Shown here one piece after another: positions 42,489 to 53,530 of a stretch of DNA of 64,000 nt (its first letter is position 1; each line of letters opens with the position of its first letter). The notes beneath the pieces were generated by a model. It made no database searches. It had not been told where the DNA came from and saw nothing but the letters and a program-made list of their open reading frames with translations. The stretch lies in contig NZ_LIYH01000005.1 in the NCBI RefSeq assembly GCF_001905885.1, positions 558,001-622,000 of the forward strand, read 5' to 3'. Position numbers and translations under genes: made by a program. This DNA is from Streptomyces sp. CB03234 (GTDB lineage: Bacteria; Actinomycetota; Actinomycetes; Streptomycetales; Streptomycetaceae).

Positions 42489-43064
42489 GTGCTTCTCTCA
42501 GACAAGGACATCCGGGCCGAGATCGACGCCGGGCGGGTACGCATCGACCCGTACGACGACTCCATGGTGCAGCCCTCGAGCATCGACGTGCGGCTGGACC
42601 GCTACTTCCGGGTGTTCGAGAACCACCGCTACCCGCACATCGATCCGGCCGTCGAGCAGGCGGATCTGACGCGGCTGGTCGAACCCGAGGGTGACGAGGC
42701 GTTCATCCTGCACCCGGGGGAGTTCGTGCTCGCGTCCACCTACGAGGTGATCAGCCTGCCGGACGACCTCGCGAGCAGGCTGGAGGGCAAGAGTTCCCTC
42801 GGGCGGCTCGGGCTGGTGACGCACTCCACCGCCGGGTTCATCGACCCCGGCTTCTCCGGGCACGTGACGCTCGAGCTGTCGAACCTCGCCACGCTGCCGA
42901 TCAAGCTCTGGCCGGGGATGAAGATCGGGCAGCTGTGCATGTTCCGGCTCAGCTCGCCGGCCGAGTTCCCGTACGGCTCCGAGAAGTACGGGTCGCGGTA
43001 CCAGGGGCAGCGGGGGCCGACCGCCTCGCGGTCCTTCCAGAACTTCCATCGGACGCAGGTGTGA
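42489..43064 (+). CDS. dcd: dCTP deaminase (housekeeping)
   Basis: GTG 42489 (GGGGA upstream); 191 residues, the normal length. All active-site features are present: GKSSLGRLG (Ser, Ser, Arg), TLELSN with the catalytic Glu, and PGMKIGQL. The enzyme makes dUTP from dCTP and, in actinobacteria, often also removes pyrophosphate to give dUMP. Contrast with the two altered Dcd-like proteins at 8958-10030. The phosphoribosyltransferase gene follows after 2 bases. Confidence 0.93.
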   Translation: MLLSDKDIRAEIDAGRVRIDPYDDSMVQPSSIDVRLDRYFRVFENHRYPHIDPAVEQADLTRLVEPEGDEAFILHPGEFVLASTYEVISLPDDLASRLEGKSSLGRLGLVTHSTAGFIDPGFSGHVTLELSNLATLPIKLWPGMKIGQLCMFRLSSPAEFPYGSEKYGSRYQGQRGPTASRSFQNFHRTQV

Positions 43065-43066
43065 GC

Positions 43067-43564
43067 ATGAGTGACGTACGGGAGAACCTGACCTACGAGA
43101 AGTTCGGGACCGCGATCCGCCAGCTCGCGCAGACCATCGCCGACGACGGGTACGAGCCGGACATCGTGCTGAGCATCGCCCGCGGCGGGGTGTTCGTGGC
43201 CGGTGGGCTCGCCTACGCGCTGGACTGCAAGAACATCCACCTGGTCAATGTGGAGTTCTACACCGGGGTGGGGACCACCCTGGAAATGCCGGTCATGCTC
43301 GCTCCCGTGCCGAACGCGATCGATTTCAGCGACAAGAAGGTGCTGATCGCCGACGACGTCGCCGACACCGGGAAGACCCTGAAGCTGGTGCACGACTTCT
43401 GCCTCGGCACGGTCGCCGAGGTGCGCAGCGCGGTCATCTACGAGAAGTCGCACTCCCTCGTGAAGTGCGAGTACGTCTGGAAGCGCACCGACGACTGGGT
43501 CAACTTCCCTTGGAGCGTGGAGAAGCCCGTGGTGCAGAGGTCGGGGCAGGTGCTGGACGCCTGA
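43067..43564 (+). CDS. Phosphoribosyltransferase (hypoxanthine/xanthine type)
   Basis: ATG 43067, two bases after the dcd stop; 165 residues. The PRPP loop is VLIADDVADTGKTLK, and the N-terminal half has DIVLSIARGGVFVAGGLAYAL. It joins a purine or related base to PRPP. It is in operon with dcd, so salvage of nucleotides is the common theme. Its natural terminator is split by the IS30 relic downstream. Confidence 0.9.
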   Translation: MSDVRENLTYEKFGTAIRQLAQTIADDGYEPDIVLSIARGGVFVAGGLAYALDCKNIHLVNVEFYTGVGTTLEMPVMLAPVPNAIDFSDKKVLIADDVADTGKTLKLVHDFCLGTVAEVRSAVIYEKSHSLVKCEYVWKRTDDWVNFPWSVEKPVVQRSGQVLDA

Positions 43565-43582
43565 GTCCGGCCGGATACGTGA

Positions 43583-44460
43583 AAGGCCCCCGCCTTGCTT
43601 CCGTTCTAGTGGTCGTTGCAACACCCCAGCTCAAGGGGTGCGATGGACTTCGAGATCCGGGAGGACCGGCGGCCCCAGGGGCCCAGGAAATTGGTCCGTG
43701 AGCGGGAGGAATACCTTCGGCTTGTGGATCTTGGAATAGGGAACACGGAAGCCTGCCGGATCGTCGGCGTCAACCGCCGCACGGGCAAGCGATGGCGATC
43801 CTGAACCGACCGGCGGCCCGTCCCGGTACCTGGGCGAGGCCGACCGTATCCATATCGCCGACCGGCTGAGGGAGAAGGTGCCGCACCGCAGCTCGGCACG
43901 CCGCAGGCAGCGGTTCCCGCGGGAGATGGTCATGATCAGCGAGCGGCCCGCGGAAGCCGACGACCGGGCCGTCCCGGCCCCTGGGAGGGCGATCTGATCG
44001 TTGGCAGCATGTCCCGGTCCGCCATCGCCACCCTGGTCGAACGCAGCACCCGCTACCTGACGCTGGTCCACCTCCCGCCCGGGCACGGAGCCGCCCAGGT
44101 CCGCACCGCGCTCGCAGACACCGTCCAGACGCTGCCGCCTCATCTGAAGCGCTCCCTGACCTGGGACCAGGGCTGCGAGATGGCCGCTCACCGCTCGTCC
44201 ACTGTCGCCACCGACATCCCGGTCCACTTCTGCGATCCCGCCAGCCCCTGGCAGCGCGGCTCCAACGAGAACACGAACGGCCTGCTGCGGCAGTACTTCC
44301 CGAAGGGCACCGACCTGTCCCGGCACACCCCCCAAGCGCCGTCCACGCAAGACGCTCGGCTGGGAAACCCCAGCCGAGCGTCTGTCCGAACTGCTCACGG
44401 CTTGATCAACTCACCGCGGTGTTGCATCGACCCCTGGAATTCGCCTCACCCGGGGGCCTT
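43583..44460. other. Intergenic terminator split by an IS30 relic
   Basis: AAGGCCCCCG (43583-43592) and CGGGGGCCTT (44451-44460) pair exactly over 10 bp, but 858 bases apart. The IS30 relic lies between them. Joined, they would form a hairpin between the phosphoribosyltransferase gene and the convergent Yip1 gene, so the IS went into the loop of a bidirectional terminator. Confidence 0.6.
43611..44432 (+). mobile_element. IS30-family element, internally decayed
   Basis: Inverted repeats GGTCGTTGCAACACC (43611-43625) and GGTCGATGCAACACC (complement of 44418-44432) differ at one base. The transposase traces lie in different frames: a HTH start (VDLGIGNTEACRIVGVNRRTG, from ATG 43643), ADRLREKVPHRSS, and, from 44009, the DDE end with TWDQGCEMAAH, HFCDPASPWQRGSNEN and NGLLRQYFPKGTDLS. 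At 822 bp it is shorter than normal (about 1.1 kb), so it is dead. Confidence 0.8.
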
Positions 44461-44466
44461 CGTGTG

Positions 44467-45339
44467 TCAGATCGTGCCCAGCTTGATCAGCGACAGCAGC
44501 GCCACCAGCTGGATCGCCGACGCGCCCAGCGCCTTCGGCCACGGCAGGTCGTGCGACTTGCTGACCATCGACGTGAACAGCGCTCCCGCCGCCACCCAGG
44601 ACAGCCACCCCACGACCTGTACGAGGGTGTTCTCGCCGCCCAGGAAGAGGGCGAAGACCAGGCGCGGCGCGTCCGTCATCGACATGATCAGCATGGAGAG
44701 GCCGACCGTCGGCTGCCATGCGCCGTCACCGCCGAGCTGGCGCGCCAGGGTGTGCGTGACCGCGCCCATGATGAGGCCGCCGATGACGAACATCACGCCG
44801 GTGACCAGGACGTACGGGATCGCCGTCGACAGCGTCGCGTTGATCGCCTCCTCGCGGGCCTGGTCGAACCCGAAGAGGGCCAGGAGGCCGTAGAGGAACG
44901 TCACCACCAGCGCGGGGCCCCACACGGCGTGGTCGCGCATCTGCCAGAACGTCGGGCCCGGGCGCAGCACGATGCCGCTGAGCAGCTGCTTCCAGTGCAG
45001 GCGCGGGCCGGCCGGGGACGGGGCTGCGCCCGCCTGGTAGGTGGCGCCGTCCTGGTACGCGGCGCCCTCGCCGTACGCGTCGTCGTGGATGCTGAAGGCG
45101 CGCGTGTGGCCCGGGTTGTTCGCCGCGTACGGGTCGTGCGGTGCGGCCGGGGGCTGCTGCGCGTAGGGGTCGCCGAAGTACTCCGGCTCACCGTACGGTT
45201 GCCGGCCCTGCGGCCACTGCTGCTGCGGCCCCGCGTACGGGGGCGGCGGCGCGCTGCCGTACGGCGCCTGCTGCGGTGCCTGCGGGTGTTGTTGCCGTGT
45301 GCGGTTGTCCCGGCCGCGTCCGATCCTGAATCCAGCCAC
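44467..45339 (-). CDS. Yip1-domain membrane protein
   Basis: A 290-residue protein from ATG 45339. The N-terminal 110 residues are Pro/Gln/Tyr-rich and disordered. The C-terminal 180 form the Yip1 domain with about five membrane helices (ALVVTFLYGLLALFGF, VLVTGVMFVIGGLIMGAV, IQLVALLSLIKLGTI). Function is unknown; such proteins are conserved in Streptomyces beside the dnaK region. It converges with the phosphoribosyltransferase gene. Confidence 0.85.
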   Translation of the reverse strand: MAGFRIGRGRDNRTRQQHPQAPQQAPYGSAPPPPYAGPQQQWPQGRQPYGEPEYFGDPYAQQPPAAPHDPYAANNPGHTRAFSIHDDAYGEGAAYQDGATYQAGAAPSPAGPRLHWKQLLSGIVLRPGPTFWQMRDHAVWGPALVVTFLYGLLALFGFDQAREEAINATLSTAIPYVLVTGVMFVIGGLIMGAVTHTLARQLGGDGAWQPTVGLSMLIMSMTDAPRLVFALFLGGENTLVQVVGWLSWVAAGALFTSMVSKSHDLPWPKALGASAIQLVALLSLIKLGTI

Positions 45340-45432
45340 CCCTTGAAACTACCGGCTCCCGCTGTGGGCGGAGTCCGGGGCCGGGACGAAGGGCGCCTTT
45401 GCTGCGGAGCTGTGACATCCCCTAGGGGAGAC

Positions 45433-45475
45433 GAAGCGGCCGGACCCGCCCCCTGGGGGCAGGTCCGGCCGCTTC
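45433..45475. terminator. Hairpin terminator after the iron-sulfur oxidoreductase
   Basis: GAAGCGGCCGGACC and its exact complement form a 14-bp stem around a 15-base loop. It begins 12 bases beyond the stop of the leftward oxidoreductase gene. Confidence 0.75.
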
Positions 45476-45486
45476 CGTACGACGGG

Positions 45487-47772
45487 CTACTTCACCGGCT
45501 CGGGCTCGGCGTCCGCGCCCTGGTCCTGGCCGTCGCCGTCGCCCTCCGCCGGGGTCCGGTCCACCGGCTTCTTGACGGACTCCAGCAGCAGCTGGGCCAC
45601 GTCCACGACCTGGAGGGACTCCTTCGCCTTGCCGTCGTTCTTCTTGCCGTTCACGGAGTCCGTGAGCATGACGAGGCAGAAGGGGCAGGCGGTGGAGACG
45701 ATGTCCGGGTTGAGGGACAGCGCCTCGTCGACACGCTCGGTGTTGATGCGCTTGCCGATCCGCTCCTCCATCCACATCCGCGCGCCGCCGGCGCCGCAGC
45801 AGAAGCCCCGCTCCTTGTGGCGGTGCATCTCCTGCTGGCGCAGGCCCGGGACGGCCGACATGATCTCGCGCGGCGGCGTGTAGACCTTGTTGTGGCGGCC
45901 CAGGTAGCACGGGTCGTGGTAAGTGATCAGGCCGTCGACCGCCGTCACCGGAATCAGCTTGCCCTCGTCGATGAGGTGCTGGAGCAGCTGCGTGTGGTGG
46001 ATGACCTCGAACTCGCCGCCCAGCTGCGGGTACTCGTTCGCGATCGTGTTGAAGCAGTGGGGGCAGGTGGCGACGATCTTCTTCGCGGACTTGGGCTTAC
46101 GAGTCGACTCGTCGTCCTCGTCCTCGCCGAACGCCATGTTCAGCATCGCCACGTTCTCCTGGCCGAGCTGCTGGAACAGCGGCTCGTTGCCCAGGCGGCG
46201 GGCCGAGTCACCCGTGCACTTCTCGTCGCCGCCCATGATCGCGAACTTGACGCCCGCCATGTGCAGGAGCTCCGCGAAGGCCTTGGTGGTCTTCTTGGCC
46301 CGGTCCTCCAGGGCGCCCGCGCAGCCGACCCAGTACAGGTAGTCGACCTCGGAGAGGTCCTCGACGTCCTTGCCGACGATCGGGACCTCGAAGTCGACCT
46401 CCTTGGTCCACTCCACGCGCTGCTTCTTGGCCAGGCCCCAGGGGTTGCCCTTCTTCTCCAGGTTCTTCAGCATCGTGCCGGCCTCGCTGGGGAAGGCGGA
46501 CTCGATCATGACCTGGTAGCGGCGCATGTCGACGATGTGGTCGACGTGCTCGATGTCGACCGGGCACTGCTCCACGCACGCACCACAGGTGGTGCAGGAC
46601 CACAGGACGTCCGGGTCGATGACGCCGTTCTCTTCGAGCGTGCCGATGAGGGGGCGCTCGGCCTCGGCGAGGGCGGAGGCGGGGACGTCCTTCAGGGCCT
46701 CCTCGGAGGCCTTCTCCTCGCCCTCCATGGTCTTGCCGCCGCCGGCGAGCAGGTACGGCGCCTTGGCGTGCGCGTGGTCGCGCAGCGACATGATCAGGAG
46801 CTTGGGGGAGAGCGGCTTGCCGGTGTTCCAGGCGGGGCACTGCGACTGGCAGCGGCCGCACTCGGTGCAGGTGGAGAAGTCGAGGATGCCCTTCCAGGAG
46901 AAGTGCTCGACCTGGGAGACGCCGTAGACGTCGTCCTCGCCCGGGTCCTCGAAGTCGATCTCCTTGCCGCCGGACGTCATCGGCTGCAGCGCGCCCAGGG
47001 CGGTCGAGCCGTCGGCGTTCCGCTTGAACCAGATGTTCGGGAAGCCGAGGAAGCGGTGCCAGGCGATGCCCATGTTGGTGTTGAGCGAGACCGTGATCAT
47101 CCAGATCAGCGAGACGCCGATCTTGATCATCGCGGTGAAGTAGATGAGCGTCTGGAGCGTGCCGACGTCCAGCCCCTCGAAGGCCAGGACCAGGGGGTAC
47201 GAGGCGAAGTACGCGGCCTCGTAGTGCTCGACGCCGTGGATCGCGCCCTCGAGGCCGCGCAGGACCAGGATGGCGAGGCCGATGGTGAGGATGACGTACT
47301 CGACGAAGTACGCCTGCCACGCCTTGGAGCCCGCGAAGCGCGACTTGCGGCCGGCCCGGGAGGGCAGGTTGAGCAGCCGGATCGCGATCAGGACGGCGAT
47401 GCCGACCACCGTCATCAGGCCGATGAATTCGATGTACATCTCGAACGGCAGGAAGCCGCCGACGACCGGGAGCACCCAGTCGGCCTGGAACAGCTGCCCG
47501 TACGCCTGCGCCAGCGTGGGCGGCAGGGTCAGGAAGCCGATCGCGACGAACCAGTGGGCGAAGCCGACGATCCCCCACCGGTTCATCCGGGTGTGGCCGA
47601 GGAACTCCTTGACCAGGGTGATCGTCCGCGCCTTCGGGTCGTCCGTGCGGCTGCCGGCCGGCACGGGCTGACCGAGCTTCACGAACCGGTAGATCTGCGC
47701 GACGGCTCGGGCGATGAGAGCAACGCCGACCACGGTCAGGGTCAGCGACACAATGATCGCGGCGAGTTGCAT
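45487..47772 (-). CDS. Membrane iron-sulfur oxidoreductase (HdrD/GlpC-like, CCG domains)
   Basis: A 761-residue protein from ATG 47772. The first 300 residues have about five membrane helices, like the cytochrome-b-type region of NarI/DsrM. Two [4Fe-4S] motifs follow (CTECGRCQSQCP and CTTCGACVEQCP), then two CCG cysteine domains (YWVGCAG ... CPHCFNT, and DPCYLGRHN ... FCCGAGGARMW ... CPFCLVML). It should pass electrons between quinone or a soluble donor and a thiol or disulfide. A tail of about 40 residues is Asp/Glu/Pro-rich. Conserved beside dnaK in streptomycetes. Confidence 0.9.
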   Translation of the reverse strand: MQLAAIIVSLTLTVVGVALIARAVAQIYRFVKLGQPVPAGSRTDDPKARTITLVKEFLGHTRMNRWGIVGFAHWFVAIGFLTLPPTLAQAYGQLFQADWVLPVVGGFLPFEMYIEFIGLMTVVGIAVLIAIRLLNLPSRAGRKSRFAGSKAWQAYFVEYVILTIGLAILVLRGLEGAIHGVEHYEAAYFASYPLVLAFEGLDVGTLQTLIYFTAMIKIGVSLIWMITVSLNTNMGIAWHRFLGFPNIWFKRNADGSTALGALQPMTSGGKEIDFEDPGEDDVYGVSQVEHFSWKGILDFSTCTECGRCQSQCPAWNTGKPLSPKLLIMSLRDHAHAKAPYLLAGGGKTMEGEEKASEEALKDVPASALAEAERPLIGTLEENGVIDPDVLWSCTTCGACVEQCPVDIEHVDHIVDMRRYQVMIESAFPSEAGTMLKNLEKKGNPWGLAKKQRVEWTKEVDFEVPIVGKDVEDLSEVDYLYWVGCAGALEDRAKKTTKAFAELLHMAGVKFAIMGGDEKCTGDSARRLGNEPLFQQLGQENVAMLNMAFGEDEDDESTRKPKSAKKIVATCPHCFNTIANEYPQLGGEFEVIHHTQLLQHLIDEGKLIPVTAVDGLITYHDPCYLGRHNKVYTPPREIMSAVPGLRQQEMHRHKERGFCCGAGGARMWMEERIGKRINTERVDEALSLNPDIVSTACPFCLVMLTDSVNGKKNDGKAKESLQVVDVAQLLLESVKKPVDRTPAEGDGDGQDQGADAEPEPVK

Positions 47773-47887
47773 GGGGGCTCCTCGGGCCTGCGAGGTGGGA
47801 GATTCGGCACAACCAGTGTCACCGCTCGGCGTACTGCCTGAGTACTACTAAGCGGTAACTTATTCAGTTCGTGCTGAGCGTACCCAC

Positions 47888-48412
47888 TTAATCGGCCGCA
47901 CTGTAGCCGCGCAGGCGGTGATCTGCGTCGCTCAGGCGAGCCTGACCCGCCACCCTCCGCAACGTACGCAGCAGAAGGGCGAGGTCCAGGCCGATCCAGT
48001 GGTGCTCCACGTAGTGCTGGTCGAGCAGCAGCGGCTCGTCCCACGGCAGGGTGGAGGAGCGCCGGATCTGGGCCAGGCCGGTCAGGCCCGGCTTGACGCT
48101 GCGGCGCCAGGGTGCGTCGGCGGCGGGGGCGCCGGGCGGCAGGGGTGCCGGGCCGACGAGCGACATCTCGCCGCGTACGACATGGGGCAGGCGGGAGAGC
48201 GCGTCGAGCCGGAAGCGGCGGACGGGCAGGTGGCGCAGGGTGAACGGCCGGCCGTCGAGGCCGGTTCTGGTCTCCGTCACGAAGACACCGCCGGGCGGGC
48301 GTCTCAGGGCGGTGGTGACGGTGGCCGCGAGGAGCAGCGGCGCCGCCAGGGCGAGCAGGGCCGAGCCGAGGACCAGATCGAGGATGCGCTTGGGGTGGGG
48401 GGAGGGGCGCAT
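47888..48412 (-). CDS. Bacterial sugar transferase (undecaprenyl-phosphate type)
   Basis: A 174-residue protein from ATG 48412. It starts KRILDLVLGSALLALAAPLLL, a membrane hairpin, and has RFRLDALSRLPHVVRGEMSLVGP and SVKPGLTGLAQI, the WbaP/PglC catalytic signatures. It should put a sugar phosphate on undecaprenyl phosphate to start a glycan. It stands alone: no glycan cluster is near, so it may be an orphan. It is shorter than typical members. Confidence 0.8.
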   Translation of the reverse strand: MRPSPHPKRILDLVLGSALLALAAPLLLAATVTTALRRPPGGVFVTETRTGLDGRPFTLRHLPVRRFRLDALSRLPHVVRGEMSLVGPAPLPPGAPAADAPWRRSVKPGLTGLAQIRRSSTLPWDEPLLLDQHYVEHHWIGLDLALLLRTLRRVAGQARLSDADHRLRGYSAAD

Positions 48413-48626
48413 GGGTACACACCTGACGACTTTGCGGCTAATGGCCGCTCATGCGGCTTTTGCTTCGTTGGTCAAACGATCGCACGGTGGTGTGTGAGGG
48501 GACGGTGGTTCGCGGGTACGCGGCGGGTCGTGCTTCCGTCCCGTACGTCCGGCCCGTGCGTCCGACGCGTGCGCAGGCCCGTGCGTCCGGCCCGCGCCGC
48601 CGCCCGCGCTTCCGCCCCGCGTATAA

Positions 48627-48647
48627 GTTGAGCGTAAGTGGCTCAAC
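48627..48647. promoter_or_regulatory. HAIR-like operator upstream of dnaK (distal)
   Basis: GTTGAGC-N7-GCTCAAC, close to the HspR-associated inverted repeat CTTGAGT-N7-ACTCAAG. Position 70-90 bases before the dnaK start suits HspR repression of the dnaK operon. Confidence 0.7.
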
Positions 48648-48678
48648 TCTGTTGACTCCGGTCTGGCTGTCGTGCATC

Positions 48679-48699
48679 CTTGAGCCTGTTCCACTCAAG
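48679..48699. promoter_or_regulatory. HAIR operator upstream of dnaK (proximal)
   Basis: CTTGAGC-N7-ACTCAAG, one mismatch from the HAIR consensus, 20 bases before the dnaK ATG. A TTGACT box at 48652-48657 is just upstream, so HspR here would block the promoter or transcript start. Confidence 0.85.
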
Positions 48700-48718
48700 T
48701 CAGCTGGAGGAATCGAAA

Positions 48719-50568
<1,850 letters not shown>

Positions 50569-50572
<4 letters not shown>

Positions 50573-51279
50573 CGGAGGAGACCCCGGGCTTCGAGGAGAA
50601 GCCCGACGTCCCCTCCGGCGCCACGCCTGATGACGCCGCCGAAGCCGCCGCTGCCACTCCCTCCGCGAACCCCGCGGAGGAGGGCCCGGCGGCCCCGGCA
50701 GGGGACGCGACCGCAACTGTCGCCGGCCTGACGGCCCAGCTGGACCAGGCCCGCACCGCGCTCGGCGAGCGCACCGCGGACCTGCAGCGGCTCCAGGCCG
50801 AGTACCAGAATTACCGCCGCCGGGTCGAGCGCGACCGGGTCACGGTCAAGGAGATCGCCGTGGCGAACCTCCTGACCGAGCTCCTGCCGGTGCTCGACGA
50901 CATCGGCCGCGCCCGTGAGCACGGCGAGCTGGTGGGCGGCTTCAAGTCGGTGGCCGAATCGCTGGAGACGGTCGCCGCCAAGATGGGCCTGCAGCAGTTC
51001 GGCAAGGAGGGCGAGCCCTTCGACCCGACGATCCACGAGGCGCTGATGCACTCGTACGCACCGGACGTCACGGAGACGACCTGCGTGGCGATCCTGCAGC
51101 CGGGGTACCGCATCGGCGAGCGGACCATCAGGCCCGCGCGCGTGGCGGTGGCCGAGCCCCAGCCCGGAGCGGCCCCGGCGGCCCCGGCGGCCCAGACCCA
51201 GGGCCAGGCCGCCGAGGCGCCCAAGGAAGAACAGCAGAAGTCGGCCGACGAGGAGAGCGGTGGCCCCGAGGAGGGCTGA
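50569..51279 (+). CDS. grpE: Nucleotide exchange factor GrpE
   Basis: ATG 50569 overlaps the dnaK stop (ATGA); 236 residues. A disordered acidic N-terminal 60 residues precede the long helix (LTAQLDQARTALGERTADLQ, then QAEYQNYRRRVERDR) and the beta domain containing PTIHEALMH and GYRIGERTIRPARV. It removes ADP from DnaK. An Ala/Gln-rich tail is typical of Streptomyces. Next gene dnaJ starts 33 bases later. Confidence 0.95.
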
Positions 51280-51312
51280 CGCATTGACCGGTCATCGGAA
51301 GGAGGGACGTCG

Positions 51313-52494
51313 ATGAGCACGAAGGACTTCGTGGAGAAGGACTACTACAAGGTTCTCGGCGTCCCCAAGGACGCCACCGAGGCTGAGATCAAGAAGGCGT
51401 ACCGGAAGCTCGCCCGTGAGTTCCACCCGGACGCCAACAAGGGTGACGCGAGCGCGGAGGCGCGCTTCAAGGAGATCTCCGAGGCGAACGACATCCTCGG
51501 TGACCCCAAGAAGCGCAAGGAGTACGACGACGCCCGCGCCCTGTTCGGCAACGGTGGCTTCCGCGCCGGTCCCGGCGGCGGGGCCGGGGGCACGTTCAAC
51601 TTCGACCTGGGCGACCTCTTCGGCGGCGCCCAGGGCGGAGCCGGTGGTGCCGGCGGCTTCGGCGGCGGCCTCGGGGACGTGTTCGGCGGCCTGTTCAACC
51701 GGGGCGGCACCACGGGCACCCGCACGCAGCCGCGCCGGGGCCAGGACATCGAGTCCGAGGTGACGCTCAGCTTCACCGAGGCGGTGGACGGGGCCACGGT
51801 CCCGCTGCGGATGTCCAGCCAGCAGCCCTGCAAGGCCTGTTCGGGCACCGGCGACAAGAACGGCACGCCGCGCGTGTGCCCCACCTGTGTCGGTACCGGA
51901 CAGGTCTCGCGCGGCGGCAGCGGCTCCTTCTCGCTGACCGACCCGTGCGTGGACTGCAAGGGCCGCGGGCTCATCGCCCAGGACCCGTGCGACGTCTGCC
52001 ACGGCAGCGGCCGCGCCAAGTCGTCCCGCACCATGCAGGTCCGCATCCCCGCGGGCGTCTTCGACGGGCAGCGCATCCGGCTGCGCGGCAAGGGCGCGCC
52101 CGGCGAGCGGGGCGGCCCGGCCGGTGACCTGTACGTGGTGGTGCACGTCGACGCCCACCCGGTCTTCGGCCGCAAGGGGGACAACCTGACCGTCACGGTG
52201 CCCGTCACGTTCGACGAGGCGGCGCTCGGCGGCGAGATCAGGGTGCCGACCCTCGGCGGGCCCCCGGTCACGCTGAAGATCCCGGCCGGCACGCCCAACG
52301 GCCGCACCATGCGCGCCCGTGGCAAGGGCGCGGTCCGCAAGGACGGCACGCGCGGGGACCTGCTCGTCACGGTCGAGGTGGCCGTGCCCAAGGACCTGAG
52401 CGACAAGGCGCGCGAGGCGCTCGAAACGTACCGGGAGGCCACAGCGGGTGTGGACCCGCGGGCCGAGCTGTTCCAGGCCGCGAAGGGGGCTTGA
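51313..52494 (+). CDS. dnaJ: Co-chaperone DnaJ
   Basis: ATG 51313, GGAAGGAGGGA upstream; 393 residues. The J domain has HPD (FHPDANKG), followed by a Gly/Phe-rich linker and four zinc motifs (CKACSGTG, CPTCVGTG, CVDCKGRG, CDVCHGSG), then two beta domains. Stimulates DnaK ATPase and presents substrates. hspR starts one base after the stop. Confidence 0.96.
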   Translation: MSTKDFVEKDYYKVLGVPKDATEAEIKKAYRKLAREFHPDANKGDASAEARFKEISEANDILGDPKKRKEYDDARALFGNGGFRAGPGGGAGGTFNFDLGDLFGGAQGGAGGAGGFGGGLGDVFGGLFNRGGTTGTRTQPRRGQDIESEVTLSFTEAVDGATVPLRMSSQQPCKACSGTGDKNGTPRVCPTCVGTGQVSRGGSGSFSLTDPCVDCKGRGLIAQDPCDVCHGSGRAKSSRTMQVRIPAGVFDGQRIRLRGKGAPGERGGPAGDLYVVVHVDAHPVFGRKGDNLTVTVPVTFDEAALGGEIRVPTLGGPPVTLKIPAGTPNGRTMRARGKGAVRKDGTRGDLLVTVEVAVPKDLSDKAREALETYREATAGVDPRAELFQAAKGA

Positions 52495-52495
52495 G

Positions 52496-52942
52496 ATGGA
52501 CGGACGCCGTCGCAATCCGTACGAGCTGACCGACGAGACACCGGTGTACGTCATCTCGGTGGCGGCCCAGCTCAGCGGGCTGCACCCGCAGACCCTGCGC
52601 CAGTACGACCGGCTGGGCCTGGTCTCGCCGGACCGTACGGCCGGGCGGGGCCGGCGCTACTCGGCCCGTGACATCGAACTGCTGCGGCAGGTGCAGCAGT
52701 TGTCGCAGGACGAGGGCATCAACCTGGCGGGCATCAAGCGGATCATCGAGCTGGAGAACCAGGTCGCCGCCCTCCAGGCCCGGGTCGCCGAGCTGACGGC
52801 GGCGGTCGAGGGCGCGGCGGCGGCGATGCGGCAGCGCGAGGCCCAGGTACACGCCTCGTACCGGCGCGACCTGGTGCCGTACCAGGACGTGCAGCAGGCG
52901 AGCGCGCTGGTGGTGTGGCGTCCGCCCAAGCGCGGCGAGTGA
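52496..52942 (+). CDS. hspR: Heat-shock repressor HspR (MerR family)
   Basis: ATG 52496; 148 residues. MerR helix-turn-helix: VYVISVAAQLSGLHPQTLRQ and YDRLGLVSPDRTAGRGRRYS, followed by a long coiled-coil helix. HspR binds HAIR sites with DnaK as partner, so it controls this operon and clpB (HAIR sites at 48627, 48679 and 55820). The C-terminal 15 residues are basic and typical of the family. Confidence 0.96.
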   Translation: MDGRRRNPYELTDETPVYVISVAAQLSGLHPQTLRQYDRLGLVSPDRTAGRGRRYSARDIELLRQVQQLSQDEGINLAGIKRIIELENQVAALQARVAELTAAVEGAAAAMRQREAQVHASYRRDLVPYQDVQQASALVVWRPPKRGE

Positions 52943-52953
52943 CACGCCTGGTG

Positions 52954-52983
52954 AGGCCCCTTCCGCTGCGGCGGAGGGGGCCT
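52954..52983 (+). terminator. Terminator of the dnaK operon
   Basis: A 13-bp stem (AGGCCCCTTCCGC with GCGGAGGGGGCCT, one G-T pair) and a 4-base loop, followed by TTTCGTT, 11 bases after the hspR stop. Confidence 0.85.
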
Positions 52984-53036
52984 TTCGTTCGTACGGGCGT
53001 GGTCGAGGTCACGCCCTGGGCGCCCTGCGACCGGGC

Positions 53037-53528
53037 CTAGGGGATCAGCTCGGTCACGGCGTCCAGGGTGGTCTCCCACAGCGGCTGGGCGCCCGTCCCG
53101 AAGGCCGCCGCCAGGGCCGTGCCCACGGCGACGTCCTGGGCCGTCGGCCTGGCGTCCTCGTCCCAGTCGGCGGTGACGCGGCCGTCGCCGGAGGACTCCA
53201 GCTCGCCGAGCCGGCGGCCGTCGCGCAGCAGCCGGCTCTCCTCGTCGCCGCAGGGCACCAGCCGGTAGCGGGCGTCACCGACGCGGGCGTCGACGCGGTA
53301 GGAGCGGCGCGACAGCCGGCCCTTGGCGGGCGAGACGCGGGCCGGCCGCCCGTCGACGGTGAGCGTCAGCAGGGCGGGGTCGCGGGTGCCGATCGGGATG
53401 TGCGGGCCGGGCTCCGTGCCGGGCGCGCGGACGAGGCGTACGTACGGGAGGCCGGGGCCCCTGACGTCGAGCGTGCCGGCGCCGGACCGCAGCATGACGG
53501 TGGGCGTGGCGGGGACGTGGTCGCGCAT
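53037..53528 (-). CDS. Hypothetical protein (163 aa)
   Basis: ATG 53528, two bases before the end of the regulator gene upstream, so the two are in one operon. It is rich in beta strands (TVMLRSGAGTLDVRGPGLPY, RYRLVPCGDEESRLLRDGRR) and has no signal peptide. Conserved beside the LuxR gene in Streptomyces as far as I recall. No known function. Confidence 0.75.
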   Translation of the reverse strand: MRDHVPATPTVMLRSGAGTLDVRGPGLPYVRLVRAPGTEPGPHIPIGTRDPALLTLTVDGRPARVSPAKGRLSRRSYRVDARVGDARYRLVPCGDEESRLLRDGRRLGELESSGDGRVTADWDEDARPTAQDVAVGTALAAAFGTGAQPLWETTLDAVTELIP

Positions 53529-53530
53529 GG

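Noticed and set aside
44419..47841. A continuous 1140-residue frame on the plus strand
   Set aside because: It lies antisense to the Yip1 and iron-sulfur oxidoreductase genes, is made of low-complexity RRR/AGR-type residues and follows from the third-position GC bias of the real genes.
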